The notes under the pieces: generated by a model
Seen by the model: the letters and a program-made list of their open reading frames with translations, nothing else
Told to the model about the DNA's origin: nothing
The model's database searches: none
Program-made: the position numbers and the translations under genes
NCBI GenBank assembly: GCA_015179045.1
Contig: WHUZ01000022.1
Coordinates: 558,001 to 622,000, forward strand
Reading direction: 5' to 3'
Length of the DNA: 64,000 bases
From: Kalaharituber pfeilii
Taxonomy: Eukaryota; Ascomycota; Pezizomycetes; Pezizales; Pezizaceae
Shown here: one piece after another, positions 10,461 through 22,552 of the stretch
Numbering within the stretch: position 1 is the first letter of the stretch
Layout: each line of letters starts with the position of its first letter

Positions 10461-11269
10461 ATGGCTGAAATTTACCACTGTATCTACTGCTTTGACGCAC
10501 TAACTGCTCACTATGACCATCGGAAGCCGATACCACTGGACAGAATTGAGCAAATCTACAGGATTATGGAGCAAGAACAGCAGCTGGATGCTACCATAAC
10601 CATAGATGGAGAGGTCCTGTTACTCGAAGGGAAGTCACCCATCGAGCCACAGAAGATTGACATCCCACCCCCCACAAAGGCCCCAGAGAGACCATTGTTT
10701 GTTACCTGGAATAAGGAAACCTCGCAGCACAGGCTCCGTGGCTGTATTGGAACCTTCGAGCCGCAGCCTCTCGAAGGCGGCCTACAAACATATGCTCTTA
10801 CAGCGTAAGTTATCAAACAATTTATTCTACCGACACCGTGACCTTTGTTACAAGCTACTTACAAGTTTATAGAGCTCTAGAGGACACTCGGTTTAATCCC
10901 ATTAGGCTCCGGGAGCTCCCGGAACTCAGCTGCGCGGTCTCTATTCTCACTGACTTCGAACCTGCGAAAGACGCCATGGACTGGGAGCTTGGGGTCCATG
11001 GGCTTCGGATATCATTTGTATACCACGGCCGTAGAATGGGGGCAACATACCTTCCTGACGTTCCTCCCGAGCAAGGATGGACGAAAGAGGAGACAATTGT
11101 GAGCTTGATGCGGAAAGCAGGGTGGGGTGGCAGGACGAGTGAGTGGAGAAAGATCGACTTGTCGGTTATACGATATAAAGGGACAAAGGCGTCAGTGAGC
11201 TGGAGTGACTATCAGCGTGTGCTGGCACGGCATAAATCTGAGCTGGCGTCGATAATGACTGTGAATTAA
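10461..11269 (+). CDS. AMMECR1: AMMECR1-domain protein, 246 aa, one intron
   Basis: Exons 10461-10804 and 10873-11269; the 68-nt intron has a GTAAGT donor and a TAG acceptor. Joining them gives 246 residues without a break. The product has the whole AMMECR1 domain: the L-R-G-C-I-G-T-F motif near residue 93, then Y-A-L-T-A-A-L-E-D-T-R-F, the L-P-E-L-S-C-A-V-S-I-L-T strand, D-W-E-L-G-V-H-G, T-Y-L-P-D-V, E-Q-G-W and a C-terminal S-V-S-W-S-D-Y. AMMECR1 proteins are conserved from archaea to man. Their biochemical role is not settled; the invariant L-R-G-C-I-G motif suggests a catalytic or ligand-binding site. The length matches fungal homologues and the gene looks intact. It is single-copy here and convergent with the acyl-CoA synthetase gene downstream. 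Confidence 0.93.
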
Positions 11270-12609
11270 TTTAAGTAGTAATACTGTCTGTACCTTGTGT
11301 ATTTTGTTCCGTTTACGTTTTTATTGCAACCAGGGTAACAAATATTCTGAGTGATGTGTGTGTTCAATGCTTCATCTCAATTTTTCTTTGGGGAGGCGGG
11401 GTAAAGCGTGGTATATAAACAAGGTGGAGAAGTTGGGGGCTCGGTACCTTTTTAGATGTTTTGATTGTTTTGTTTTGCTTCCCTTTGTGAGTATTTTTTA
11501 TTATTCCTGTTAACGTATCTTCCACCGTTTTATTCTATACAGCTGTCTGGATTGTTTCTCCAATCACATAGATCCTGGATTTTAGAGAAAACCGTAAACT
11601 GCTACCTCGAGGGTTTGAGTTTTTTTCATCTTCATACTCTAAGACATGTTGCCTTTGGTTGTTTGGTTGTAGACATGGTTACGAAAGAAGGTATATATGT
11701 CGCCTATATAGCTAATGGCTATGGGGTTGTAGTAGTTCTTGTCGAGACGGAGATTGTGTGTATTTAGACGACTATTTTTTGATCAGAGATATCCATTCTG
11801 CACTACTTTACTTTTACTTCACTTCACTTCACTTCACTTATATATATATATACGTACACCACCTAAAACCTAAAATCCATCCGCATACATATCCATCACA
11901 ACAACCGTTAAGCCTTTGAATTCGTGGGGTTGTTAGCTGGAAGTAGATGTGTAGATATGTAGATATGTACATATATATACGGATCTTGGGCGCCGGCGAG
12001 CTCTGAGAGAAGAGTGAGAGAAAGGTGGTGGTGGGGGGGGGGATGATAGTGAATGGGGTGGGAATTTGTGTGCGGGATGAGGGAGGGGGGGGGGCATGGT
12101 AGGAGGGTTGCAATGGATTCTAGAGTGGAAAGAGGTGAAGGAGGAGAATGGAGGTGGGGGGGTAGGTAAATGATATGTTCTCCTGTGGATATAGATATAT
12201 CAGAATAGACGAAGAGGGGAAAAATAAAAATAAGATAAAAAAAATAAATAAATAAAAAATAATGCCTATGCAGCTTTATAGAAAAATATAACTGAGCGCT
12301 TACAGTATACCTTTACCCTATCCTTCTCCTCTCTTAACTTGATAAAAATGTAAAAGTCTTTGAAGATTTGGATGGGCATAGCAAAAAAACATAGCAAAAA
12401 AAGCAAAAAAGTTTTTTTGCTAAAACTCATGAGCGCGTTCGGGAACGTAAAAAAAGTTGGGAATCAATTTTAAAAAAAAAAAAAGTGTATTGAATAATAT
12501 CCTAAAAACGAATAAAACAACAAGGAGAAACAATGGTGCCGGCCCCGGAAATAATAGTTTAATGGATGGAAATTTAGTGGTCCATCCTCTACACACATTC
12601 TCTCTCCTG
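11270..12609. other. Intergenic region with microsatellites
   Basis: This lies between two convergent genes, so it holds both 3' ends. Visible features are a CTTCA repeat followed by (TA)n at 11811-11852, G-rich runs between 12029 and 12165, and A-rich runs at 12223-12260 and 12470-12484. A 100-residue frame at 11465-11767 is hydrophobic and has no recognisable domain. I see no supported gene. Confidence 0.55.
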
Positions 12610-14969
12610 TTAGTCCCTTGCCGCAGCCACCTGCTTCCTAAACGCCTCCTCCACCGCATCCTTATACGCCTCCTTAATCTTTCTCCTCTCCACCTTCCTC
12701 GCGCTCGTCAGCAGCCCATTCTCCGGCGTCCATTCCTCGCCCTCCGGACCCACCAACACTACCGACTCCAACAGCTCAATCCCCGCCAACCCACCCTGTC
12801 GCCCAGCCGCCAACATCCCCTTCAGCGCCTCCTTCTTGATCTCCTCGTCCTCCAACAGATCCTCGTACTTTGCGCCCGCGCCGTCCTTGCCCAGACTCGT
12901 CGCGAGCTTGCGGAGCTGCGCGGGAACTGGGTACACGACAGCAATGGGCCTGGGACAGTCCGAGGAGGCCATGACGCACAGATTGCCGACGATGGGCGCG
13001 GAGCGGTAGAATGCCTCGAGCTTCTCCAGCGCAACGTACTCGCCGCGGCTGGTCTTGACCAAGTTCTTTTTCCGGTCGATGACACGGAGGCGTAGTAGTC
13101 CGTACCACTCACGCCCAGGGTCGCCGCCAGCGCCCTCGACGGGCTTTGCGCCTGGCACAAACTCAAACTCGCCTATGTCTCCCGTCATGAGCCACCGGCC
13201 GCGCTCATCCTCGTGCCAGGCTTCGGCGGTGTCACGCTCGCCTTCGGGGCCATAATAGCCCCGGGATACGTTAGGCCCGCGGATCCAGATCTCACCGCGG
13301 GGATTGGGCTTGTCGAGGACGGAGTATCCTGCCTCTGGGAAGCTGACAAGCTTGACTTCGGCGGAGGCGGCGATGGAGCCGTCATTGTCGGGATGCCATT
13401 GGTCGGGTGGCATGAGGGCGAGCAGACCTGTGCACTCGGTCATGGCGTAGCCTTTGACGATGGGGGCACCCAGGACGTGCGTCAGGAAGATAGAGGTTTC
13501 AGGGTTGAGCTTGGCGGCGCCGGAGAGCGCGGCTCGTAAGTTGCCGCCCAAAAGCTTGCGGACGCCATTGAAGACGATGGCGTCTGCGGCAGCAACGGCG
13601 AGTTTGCTGAGAACTCCAGGGTGGGTGGAAGAATATCCCCATTTCCGCGCTCCTAGGGCGGCATAGAAGATGCTCTTTTTTATGAAACCAGCTGAAGCGA
13701 CCTTGTTGACGATGCCTTTCTTGACGTTTTCCCAGACGGCGGGAACGCCGACCATGATTGTGGGAGCAAAGAATTCGATGTCGCCTTTGATGTTCGGGTC
13801 ATTCTTATTACCATTTTTGCCTATCAGACTGCCGCCAGCGGGGGTTAGCGTCTGCGGTCGTCCATAGCCCAATGTCGCACCCCAATACAACGAGAGATGC
13901 TCAAATGCAAATTCGACAATATGCGCAAGGGGGAGATAAGCAAGGAGCCGGTCCTGCGGAGTGATGAATTTGGCAAGGATATAGTTGGCAGCAGATAAAC
14001 CAGCAACAACATTGGCGTGGGTTAAGCAGACGCCTTTTGGAGGGCCTGTCGAGCCGGATGTATACATGATGCAGGCGTCAAGATCTGGTGTTGGTGGAAC
14101 GATGGGGTGGGGTGATGCCCTGCCAATTCCGCGGAAGTCTTCCCATGAGATTAATCTGGCTTCAGGTAGGATTTCTTGTAGAGCTGAAAGCGCAGAAGGG
14201 TCTGGAGCACCATAGTCGGTAGTGTATATGATGGTGGAGACATTGGGAGTTGTGTTGACGACATTTTTTAGCGACGGGAGCAAACGAGCTTCCGTGACGA
14301 GAAGGCGGGTGCCGGTTGAGTTAAGCGAATGTGACAGCGCACCGGGTCCGAGGGTGTCATAAGCGGTAACAATAGTCATGGACTGAGAATGCGAGGCAAG
14401 AGATGTCAAAAGCCATTTTGCACTGTAGCAAACCTAGTTAGCGCTCTTCACGTTCCTAATGATGCCATTTGACAACTCTGCGGTCCAACCAACCATGTCT
14501 GCATATAAATCCCTACTTTGCTGCCTGTCTCAAGGCCCAGCCCTCGAAGTGAGCTTCCAAGTAATTTTACCTCCTCCCAGACGCCTTTGTAGGTCATATA
14601 TTCGTAGTCTCCAAGCTCCCACATTAGCCATTTTTTGCCATTTCGGTCCTCCTCGTGCACGCTGAGCACCTTGCGGGAGCCTAGTGTCTGTCTATCAGGC
14701 CATTTGTCCTTCGCCCTGACGAGCATGTGGAAACATGTGGTGACCGATGGGTCGCTATGGGGGGTCGCAATCAACTCCTTGTCGACGAAGTGAGGGTGTC
14801 GGTATGGTGGTGTCTCGCCTTCTTTCTGTCCGCAATTCGTCACGGGGAGACCATAGGGAGGGGGGTCGAGGGCAAGAGGAGGGACGGGAGCAGGCCGGTA
14901 TGGCTCTGGAAAGGGCCGCGTATCAAGTTCATACTTTGGAAGCTCGGTGACGGACTCGTCGGGAGTCAT
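12610..14969 (-). CDS. FAA1: Long-chain acyl-CoA synthetase, 762 aa, one intron
   Basis: Exon 1 is 14969-14494 and exon 2 is 14422-12610. The 71-nt intron has a GTTGGT donor, a CTAAC branch site and a CAG acceptor, and splicing gives a Cys codon followed by A-K-W-L-L. The enzyme activates long-chain fatty acids to acyl-CoA using ATP, for lipid synthesis and oxidation. Diagnostic motifs of the ANL superfamily are present: the P-loop Y-T-S-G-S-T-G-P-P-K-G near residue 279, Y-A-M-T-E, M-T-G-D-I-G-E-F, and R-V-I-D-R-K-K-N-L-V-K-T-S-R-G-E-Y. The segment M-T-I-V-T-A-Y-D-T-L-G is typical of the yeast Faa1/Faa4 group. The C-terminus is A-A-A-R-D, with no obvious peroxisomal signal. A TATA-like motif lies at 15144-15152, about 180 bp upstream. 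The protein is slightly longer than the usual 700 residues. The exact donor is inferred. Confidence 0.93.
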
Positions 14970-15731
14970 TGTGGCAAGGTGTGGTCTTGCTGCTGTTGTT
15001 GGCGAGGGGGAGGGGGGAGGGGGGATGTGGAGAGGAGGGGCCAGGCGAAGCGTGGTAATCGTGTAGGTGGTTTAAGGGCCCAGACCCCTAGTCTCAAGTG
15101 TAAATGATGAACAAAGGCTGTACACGAAGGCCTGCGGGCGTCGACCTTATATCCAGCTGGCTGTTGTATGTCTTGAACACCGGCCAAGGAGATGAGCCGA
15201 TTGTGTGCGCGAGTGGAGCAGCCGCATATGGCACCAGCACATGCGCAGCAGCTCGCGATCCTCACGTCTCTATGCCAGCAACGCCTGAAGCCTCGGCCCC
15301 AGCATGATCGCCAGTCACTACTCAGCTCCGATGCTACATCCCGTGCCGCAGCCAACAGGAAATTATGGGGGTGAAAGAGTGATTGCTATTGTCGAATCAG
15401 GATGGCCCCGTCGAGAGGCCAGTCACAGCAGCACCGATGACCCAAGAGATGGTTTTGTTGAGTGCCGGTCACTGATCCACGTCAATGTCTTGTGCCACCG
15501 CACCTCCTGGTTCGTGGAGCCGGCGCCCCCAGACCCGCAGCCGGCGGGAAATGATCGACGCTTCAGACGTGAGCGTTCCAGTGGCCAGGCTGCACCCAGT
15601 CTCGCATCATGCTTGGGAACCGATCCTGGCGCATGCAGCAAATATTGATGAGGGCTGCGTCTATTGGCAGGCGGAGGCCATATCACAGATTTGACATGTT
15701 TCAAGTTCCTTTGGTGTACTGTATCCTGTTA
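14970..15731. other. Promoter side of the acyl-CoA synthetase gene
   Basis: No gene seen. The stretch is more GC-rich than the repeats to its right and contains a TATA-like motif for the minus-strand gene. Overlapping frames of 60-130 residues on both strands lack recognisable domains. It ends at the left terminal repeat of the first type I element. Confidence 0.5.
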
Positions 15732-16417
15732 CAGTCAGACCATGCTATAACGAACCCCGCCATACCTCGGCGATTTCCCTCTCCAACCTGTTCTGCCCTT
15801 GCTATAATATAATGAAATCCCACCAAATAATGAAACGCTGTCTACATACAAATTGTTCTTGCTATACCATAACGAAAAATGGCAAATGAAATCTATCTAT
15901 AGAACCCCCCCTGGCGATCCACTAAGCTACTCTTGTATCCTTGCCTGTGACAAACAACAAAGCCTAAATGTTTATAAAAATTTTATACTATCAAGACAAT
16001 GACATACTCTTTCATTCACAAAATGCCTATGAAACTCATTCAAGATCTCTTTTAGATGCTTCGGCTCTAATCTTTCTTGCATATCTGATGCTTCTCAAAC
16101 TTACTTATTAATGCTCGCTGCTTGTTAGCTATGTAGTTGTTGACATCTTGACTGTTCTAATGACTGAGCAGTCCGTTACAGAATTTGTATTAGTTCAAGA
16201 TTCACCTATGCCTTATTTTATAGTCTCGAATATTTCTTGATTTGGTTATTTCCGATGCTAGTAAGTCGATACGAAATGTGCTGCAATACATAGCTGTTGA
16301 GGAGTCCGAACTTAGCTGCCAAGGTTGCATGACTAATTTGTCACAATTTTCTACAACGAAAACCTTGCTATAACGAAAAGAAAGGGTCCGTGTTCGTTAT
16401 GTAGCAAGGTCTGACTG
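15732..16417. mobile_element. Type I TA-flanked non-autonomous element, unit A
   Basis: Ends are inverted repeats, left starting CAGTCAGACCATGCTATAAC and right ending in AGCAAGGTCTGACTG. Both are flanked by TA. No transposase frame is present. CAGT ends and TA duplication are typical of the pogo/Tc1-mariner group, so it was presumably mobilised in trans. Confidence 0.75.
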
Positions 16418-16747
16418 TACGACCATCGGCAAACTTGCCGTTGCGTTCTAGGAGCTTGCTAATTCGGCATCCGTGATCTGCCTCTGCTTCAGCGGTGCGG
16501 AATAGTGCGGCACGGGACCGAAGCTTGAACCAAGGCCGATCCAGAAAGTGAGTACCTCAGATAATGTGACATGCCGCAGAATCAAAACTGTCTTTCATTG
16601 CGCTTACGTGGGCATTTGCAGATGCGAGATTATATCCCCCAATACGGAGTCCTGGGCAGGCATAATAACCTCGCCCACGTGCACATATTGTGAGTCCAGC
16701 ACATATCATACAAAGACCCCAGGACTTTTTGATCTCGAGTTTGAGTA

Positions 16748-17425
16748 CAGTCTACCCTTGCTATACCGGATTCGCTAAAATCTGGCAATTTTCGTCCGGT
16801 ATAGCAAGGTTCCGGTATAGAATAAAATGCTTGGCAGATAGGGGAGGTGATAAATTCAATATCAACTTGTTCACACCCAGCCAAAGACATCAATATGCAT
16901 TGGTCACGAAATCTAGTAAAACACCGGGCCTTGACTGTGCTTGAGAAGCATCAAATATGTAAACATTGACTAGAACCAAAATATGCTAAACAAAAGTTAA
17001 GTGAATTTTGATAAACATTTTTGAGATGAAATTGGTAAGATTACTGTACTTTAACTTAACTTTGATATCCTAGGTATCTAATTTATTATTTTAAGCTGAT
17101 CAGTAGCTGTATCTACTTAGTCAGGTATTTTGAAACAAAGTGGTAAGTGGTTAGCAATTGATGGTAGCAGTAGTAGCAACGGCAGCAGTAACAGCAGTGA
17201 TGGCAGCCAAGTGTAAAATGGAGTAGTCTAAGATGTATTAGTATTAGTGTGTCCGGTATAGTAAATATTATTTGTATGGAGGCAGGGGGGTACTTTTCTG
17301 GAGGGTTCTATCCAGTCCGGAATTGTTAGGGTGTCCGGTATAGCAAGGGCGATTTGTATGGGGAACGGATGTCGCAGACAGAGGCCATCTGGTATAGCGA
17401 GGTCCGGTATAGCAAGGGTAGACTG
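16748..17425. mobile_element. Type II TA-flanked non-autonomous element, unit A
   Basis: Perfect terminal inverted repeats: left starts CAGTCTACCCTTGCTATACC and right ends TATAGCAAGGGTAGACTG, both next to TA. The motif TCCGGTATAGCAAGG is repeated several times inside both ends, a sub-terminal repeat pattern often bound by transposase. There is no coding capacity. Confidence 0.85.
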
Positions 17426-17591
17426 TATGTGCTGTTCTCGTGCCCAGACTATTGTATTTTCGGCCTTCAGCCGTAGTATGAACGAGTACTATTCCTATGC
17501 GGTTTCCCGCATAATATCTTATTTCAAACATCATCCTCCTGCTGTGCTTTTAGACACCGGAATGCAGGAAAAGAAGACCAGAGTGGTGGTG

Positions 17592-17830
17592 TAAGCTAGA
17601 CAGATAGTATCCACTACCGCCTTTCGATGGACCGGTGCGAAAGCGTGAGTGCGAAGAGAAGAGAAGGTTGTTGATTGTATGTGCTACAGTACAGAAAGTC
17701 TATATATACGATATCGCTGCCCTTATCTCCACGTGCCTTCATGCTAAGCTTACTTTCGCCCATTCCGTCGTCGTCACCACAGTGGGAAGCTGTGAAGAAC
17801 GGGAGAGAGAAGGAGCTAGTTTATGGGAGA
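17592..17830 (+). repeat. R1 direct repeat, upstream copy, unit A
   Basis: Starts AGACAGATAGTATCCACTAC and includes CTTTCGATGGACCGG, AGTGCGAAGAGAAGAGAAGG, AGAAAGTCTATATA and CCCATTCCGTCGT. The same sequence stands downstream of the WD40 genes of units A, B and C, so each unit is bracketed by direct repeats. Confidence 0.8.
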
Positions 17831-18127
17831 TTTCGTGTCGGAAAGTTCATTTTCACTTATGACTTGCCTAAGTGCGTGGCCTCGTGGGGTAGCGTTGGCC
17901 TATGACACGTTGGAGCTGCAGTAGTAACAGAAAATGCGGGGCTGAGGCCAACCATGTTTGTCGTACCCATATCTCTTATTGCGGAGACACGGATTGCAAC
18001 TGCGGAGTAATAAACAATCATCATCTACCATCACTCACAGCCTCGAAGTAAACAAACAGGTTCTTTACACAAGTCCTCGCTTTAACTTGTACATTCGACA
18101 GTGATTCTGCCCCACTAGTTCTTCAAG

Positions 18128-21100
18128 ATGGATAACCAGAAAGCCGGAAGTTCAGGAGCGCCCCAGAAGGGGAGACTTTTTGCGGATAAGCTGCGAGTCA
18201 AGTGAGTTTCAAGAAAAAGAAAATGGTGCTTCGCCACTGCATTCCCTAGGCTAACTCTGCCAATTAATAGACGTCCGAGTCCATCCAGGTCAGGGTCTCC
18301 TGCTGGAGAAAAGAGGAATATGGGGGCCAGGGATTTCAAGACTATACGTGATTTCATCAATGAAAGACTGAATTCATTTAGTATGCATAGTTTATACCCT
18401 CTTATGCACTGAGCCCTTGTTAACATAGAGCTAGCACGGGATCAACGTCAAGAAATTGAATGGAAACCCTCGTTTGCAGAATTTGATCAGCAAGTCAAGA
18501 ATTACTACCTAGCCAAACATCAGTCAGAGTTTGATCTCAACCTATATATTCCTGCGGAGGGAATGATACATCCACATGACAGCAATCGTTTTGATCTACT
18601 GGAAGCTGTTCAGAGATTCCTTTCAGATGATGCACCACAAAAGGTTTGCTAGATTTTTAATTCTATTAATCATTTATTTTATTTTATTTTATTTGGTGCT
18701 TGCAGCCCTGCTGGATATGGTTAACATTCATGAATGAGAAGGTTTGCTTGATTCAAGGTGCAGCTGGGTCCGGAAAATCAACGTTCAACCATCAACTTGC
18801 ACACCAGCTATGGTCTGAGTACGAGAGAGCTTCCAATCAAGCAACTGCAGTGGTTCCCATATTCATCTCACTCTTCAGAATATATACATCGGGCACCCCC
18901 CACCAAGATCTAATAGCTACTTTTTTTGCTGCACAAGGGTTTCGTGAAGAGCAAATAGAGCTTGTTCGACGAGAACGGCAGTTTGTATTCATCCTGGATG
19001 GTTATGACGAAATTGAGAGCCAGACCCGCAACTTTTATACCGAAAACAAGCTTGACTCATGGAAAGCTAAAGTTGTTATTACCAGTCGACCGGAATATTT
19101 ACCTTCAGGATACCGGAGCAAGTTTCACCCTCGTGATAGGCCACAACTGTTACAAGAATACTACCTTGCACCATTTTCGGAGTCCAGTATCCGGAAATAT
19201 ATTTCACTATACATAAAGACTCTGCCTGACCATTCAATTGAGGAATACGAATATTATATTTCAAATCCCGATGTGTTTGCCTTAATCAGCAACCCTTTCC
19301 TTCTCCGAATGGCTATGACTGTGGGGCCAGCTCAAGGTAAAGTCAAGCTTAAACGTGGGGATCTATACGAACGATTCATCGACTACTGGCTTAACCAGGC
19401 GCATAGACGGTTGGTTAATATTCAACTATCAAAAGCTGAGCATGATGGATTTATCCAGTTAGAAAAGGAAGACTTCAGTATCCAAGTACGATGCTTTTGT
19501 CAACAGTTTGCACTAGCCCTCTATCGCCATCAGGTGTTAGAAGCAAATTATACCCCCATTGGTTTTGTTTCCTCTATATCACATAACCAGTCAGTCTGGA
19601 AGACATATTTGGCAGATGATGACCGAACACGGATTTTACGCTTTAGTTCACCCCTTCTTCGACAGCGAAATTCCTGCCGGTTTCTACACAAGTCACTACG
19701 GGACTATTTGGTAGCTGAAGGAATTTGGGAAGATGAGGCATTGAAAGAGTGTAAAACCAATGCACTAATCAATGAGTTTCACCTTGTCGATGATCCCGGT
19801 GTTCTTGATTTCCTCATCGAAAAAGCATGGTTATTGCAAGACTATTTTTTAGCCTTGATTGAGCGATCCAAAACTGATGCGAATTTTTCCACTGCAGCAG
19901 CAAATGCAATTACAATTCTAGTTAGAGGAGGGAAGAGCTTTAGTGGTCATGATTTGCGTGGCATACGGATTCCTAAAGCTAATTTAAGTGGTGGCTTCTT
20001 TGACCAAGCTCAGCTGCAAAATGCAGACCTATCTCAGGTTCGTATATCAGACTAGAACTTATTACTCCTATCAAACTTAATTAGCTAATTTCATGTGGTG
20101 AGAAGGTTCGTATGCATCAGACCTGGCTTAGAAATGCAGACTTAAGTAAAGCTAGCATGAGCTTTGTATCATTTGGGGAAAGGCCTTTCATCCAGTTGGA
20201 GAACTTCGTGTATGCCTGTGCCTTCTCTCCTGACGGCCAGCTGCTTGCCTCTGGCAGTGGTGATAGCACTATATGGCTATGGTCAGTGCAGCGTCAACAA
20301 GCCATCCATACCTTCCAGGGCCATAGCGGATCGTTAAGCAGTGTCGCCTTCTCTCCTGACGGCCAGCTGCTTGCTTCTGGCAGTGATGATAGCACTATAC
20401 GGCTATGGTCAGTGCAGCGTCAACAAGCCATCCATACCTTCCAGGGCCATAGCAGATCGGTAAGGAGTGTCGCCTTCTCTCCTGACGGCCAGCTGCTTGC
20501 TTCTGGCAGTGATGATAGCACTATACGGCTATGGTCAGTGCAGCGTCAACAAGCCATCCATACCTTCCAGGGCCATAGCAGATCGGTATACAGTGTCGCC
20601 TTCTCTCCTGACGGCCAGCTGCTTGCCTCTGGCAGTGGTGATGACACTATACGGCTATGGTCAGTGCAGCGTCAACAAACCATCCATACCTTACAGGGCC
20701 ATAGCGGCTACGTAAGCAGTGTCGCCTTCTCTCCTGACGGCCAGCTGCTTGCCTCTGGTGGTGGTGATAGAACTATACGGCTATGGTCAGTGCAGCGTCA
20801 ACAAGCCATCCATACCTTCCAGGGCCATAGCAGATCGGTAAGGAGTGTCGCCTTCTCTCCTGACGGCCAGCTGCTTGCCTCTGGCAGTGATGATAGCACT
20901 ATACGGCTATGGTCAGTGCAGCGTCAACAAGCCATCCATACCTTCCAGGGCCATAGCGGATCGGTAAGGAGTGTCGCCTTCTCTCCTGACGGCCAGCTGC
21001 TTGCCTCTAGCAGTGATGATTACACTATACGGCTATGGTCAGTACAGCGTCAACAAGCCATCCTTACCTTCCAGGGCCATAGCAGCTGGGTAAGCAGTGT

Positions 21101-22256
21101 CGCCTTCTCTCCTGACGGCCAGCTGCTTGCCTCTGGCAGTGGTGATAGAACTATACGGCTATGGTCAGCGCAGCGTCAACAAGCCATCCGTACCTTCCAG
21201 GGCCATAGCAGCTGGGTAAGCAGTGTCGCCTTCTCTCCTGACGGCCAGCTGCTTGCCTCTGGTGGTGGTGATTACACTATACGGCTATGGTCAATGCAGC
21301 GTCAACAAGCCATCCATACCTTCCAGGGCCATAGCGGATCGGTAAGGAGTGTCGCCTTCTCTCCTGACGGCCAGCTGCTTGCCTCTGGCAGTGATGATAC
21401 CACTATACGGCTATGGTCAGTGCAGCATCAACAAGCCATCCATACCTTGCAGGGCCATAGCGACTGGGTAAGCAGTGTCGCCTTCTCTCCTGACGGCCAG
21501 CTGCTTGCCTCTGGTGGTGGTGATAGAACTATACGGCTATGGTCAGTGCAGCGTCAACAAGCCATCCATACCTTCCAGGGCCATAGCAGATCGGTAAGGA
21601 GTGTCGCCTTCTCTCCTGACGGCCAGCTGCTTGCCTCAGATGTTGGTGGTATTGGTGGTGATGGCACTATACGGCTATGGTCAGTGCAGCGTCAACAAGC
21701 CATCCATACCTTCCAGGGCCATAGCGTCTGGGTAAGCAGTCTCGCCTTCTCTCCTGACGGCCAGCTGCTTGCCTCTGGTGTTGGTGGTATTGGTGGTGAT
21801 GGCACTATACGGCTATGGTCAGTGCAGCGTCAACAAGCCATCTGTACCTTCCAGGGCCATAGCGGATCGGTAAGCAGTGTCGCCTTCTCTCCTGACGGCC
21901 AGCTGCTTGCCTCTGGTGGTGGTGATAGAACTATACGGCTATGGTCAGTGCAGCGTCAACAAGCCATCTGTACCGTCCAAAGCCATAGCGGATCGGTAAG
22001 CAGTGTCGCCTTCTCTCCTGACGGCCAGCTGCTTGCCTCTGGCAGTTCCCGTGGTATATATGTAGGGCAGGTGCAACGCAATGCAAGTGGCACGCTAGAC
22101 CATGATGCCTTAGCTATCATCTATCTATGGGTAGTACCCCAAAACAGACTCGTCCTCACAAATATAAACATCCAGGGCGTGACTGGGCTCGATCCGATCA
22201 ATGTTCGCCTGCTTAGACAACACCAAGCAATTGGGGAGCCTGTACCTACGGTGTAA
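18128..22256 (+). CDS. NACHT-WD40 STAND receptor A, 1282 aa, five exons
   Basis: Exons 18128-18201, 18271-18380, 18429-18643, 18739-20037 and 20106-22256. Joined, they give 1282 residues without a stop. Residues 1-133 match no effector domain I know and contain an S/R/P-rich patch (P-S-P-S-R-S-G-S-P). The NACHT NTPase follows: Walker A G-A-A-G-S-G-K-S-T (140-148), Walker B L-D-G-Y-D-E (219-224), T-S-R-P-E-Y-L (248-254) and N-P-F-L-L-R-M (318-324). Residues 535-585 are pentapeptide-like (A-N-L-S-G, A-D-L-S-Q, A-D-L-S-K). From about 602 there are 14 complete 42-residue WD40 repeats and one degenerate repeat, then a conserved tail of about 65 residues. Such proteins oligomerise on ligand binding; in Podospora the HET-E/D/R relatives control incompatibility. 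ATG context (AAG-ATG-G) is good. Introns 1, 2 and 4 are supported by phase and by conservation in all units. Intron 3 could alternatively end at 18705 in this copy. Confidence 0.9.
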
Positions 22257-22552
22257 AGCTTATTGCAGGTGTTTTAGGATACCGCCGGGGGCCTCATGTT
22301 TTTTCATAGCTTATCAGCCCCTTATATATAGCATACTCAGTGTGGCGTTTTTCCCCTTCATCTTGCCTATGCTATTTTTATATGCTTAATAATCAATGAT
22401 TTTAACTTGCATAGCATAATCTTTCTACCATGTTCTATTTGTTTCTATGTATTTCCATTTATTTCCGCCATGTTCTTTATCTAACGTTCTGTCTGTCATG
22501 TATTCCACGTGCCTTTGTTTGCCAAAGATTTTTCTAGTTACTTCTGCAATTA

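Noticed and set aside
12457..13255. Plus-strand frames opposite the acyl-CoA synthetase gene, including a 212-residue one
   Set aside because: Arg/Leu/Pro-rich antisense shadows of a GC-rich coding exon.
17150..17215. GCAGTAGTAGCAACGGCAGCAGTAAC repeats considered as a CRISPR-like array
   Set aside because: It is a GCA/GTA triplet-rich tract inside the type II element, with no regular spacers, in a eukaryotic genome.
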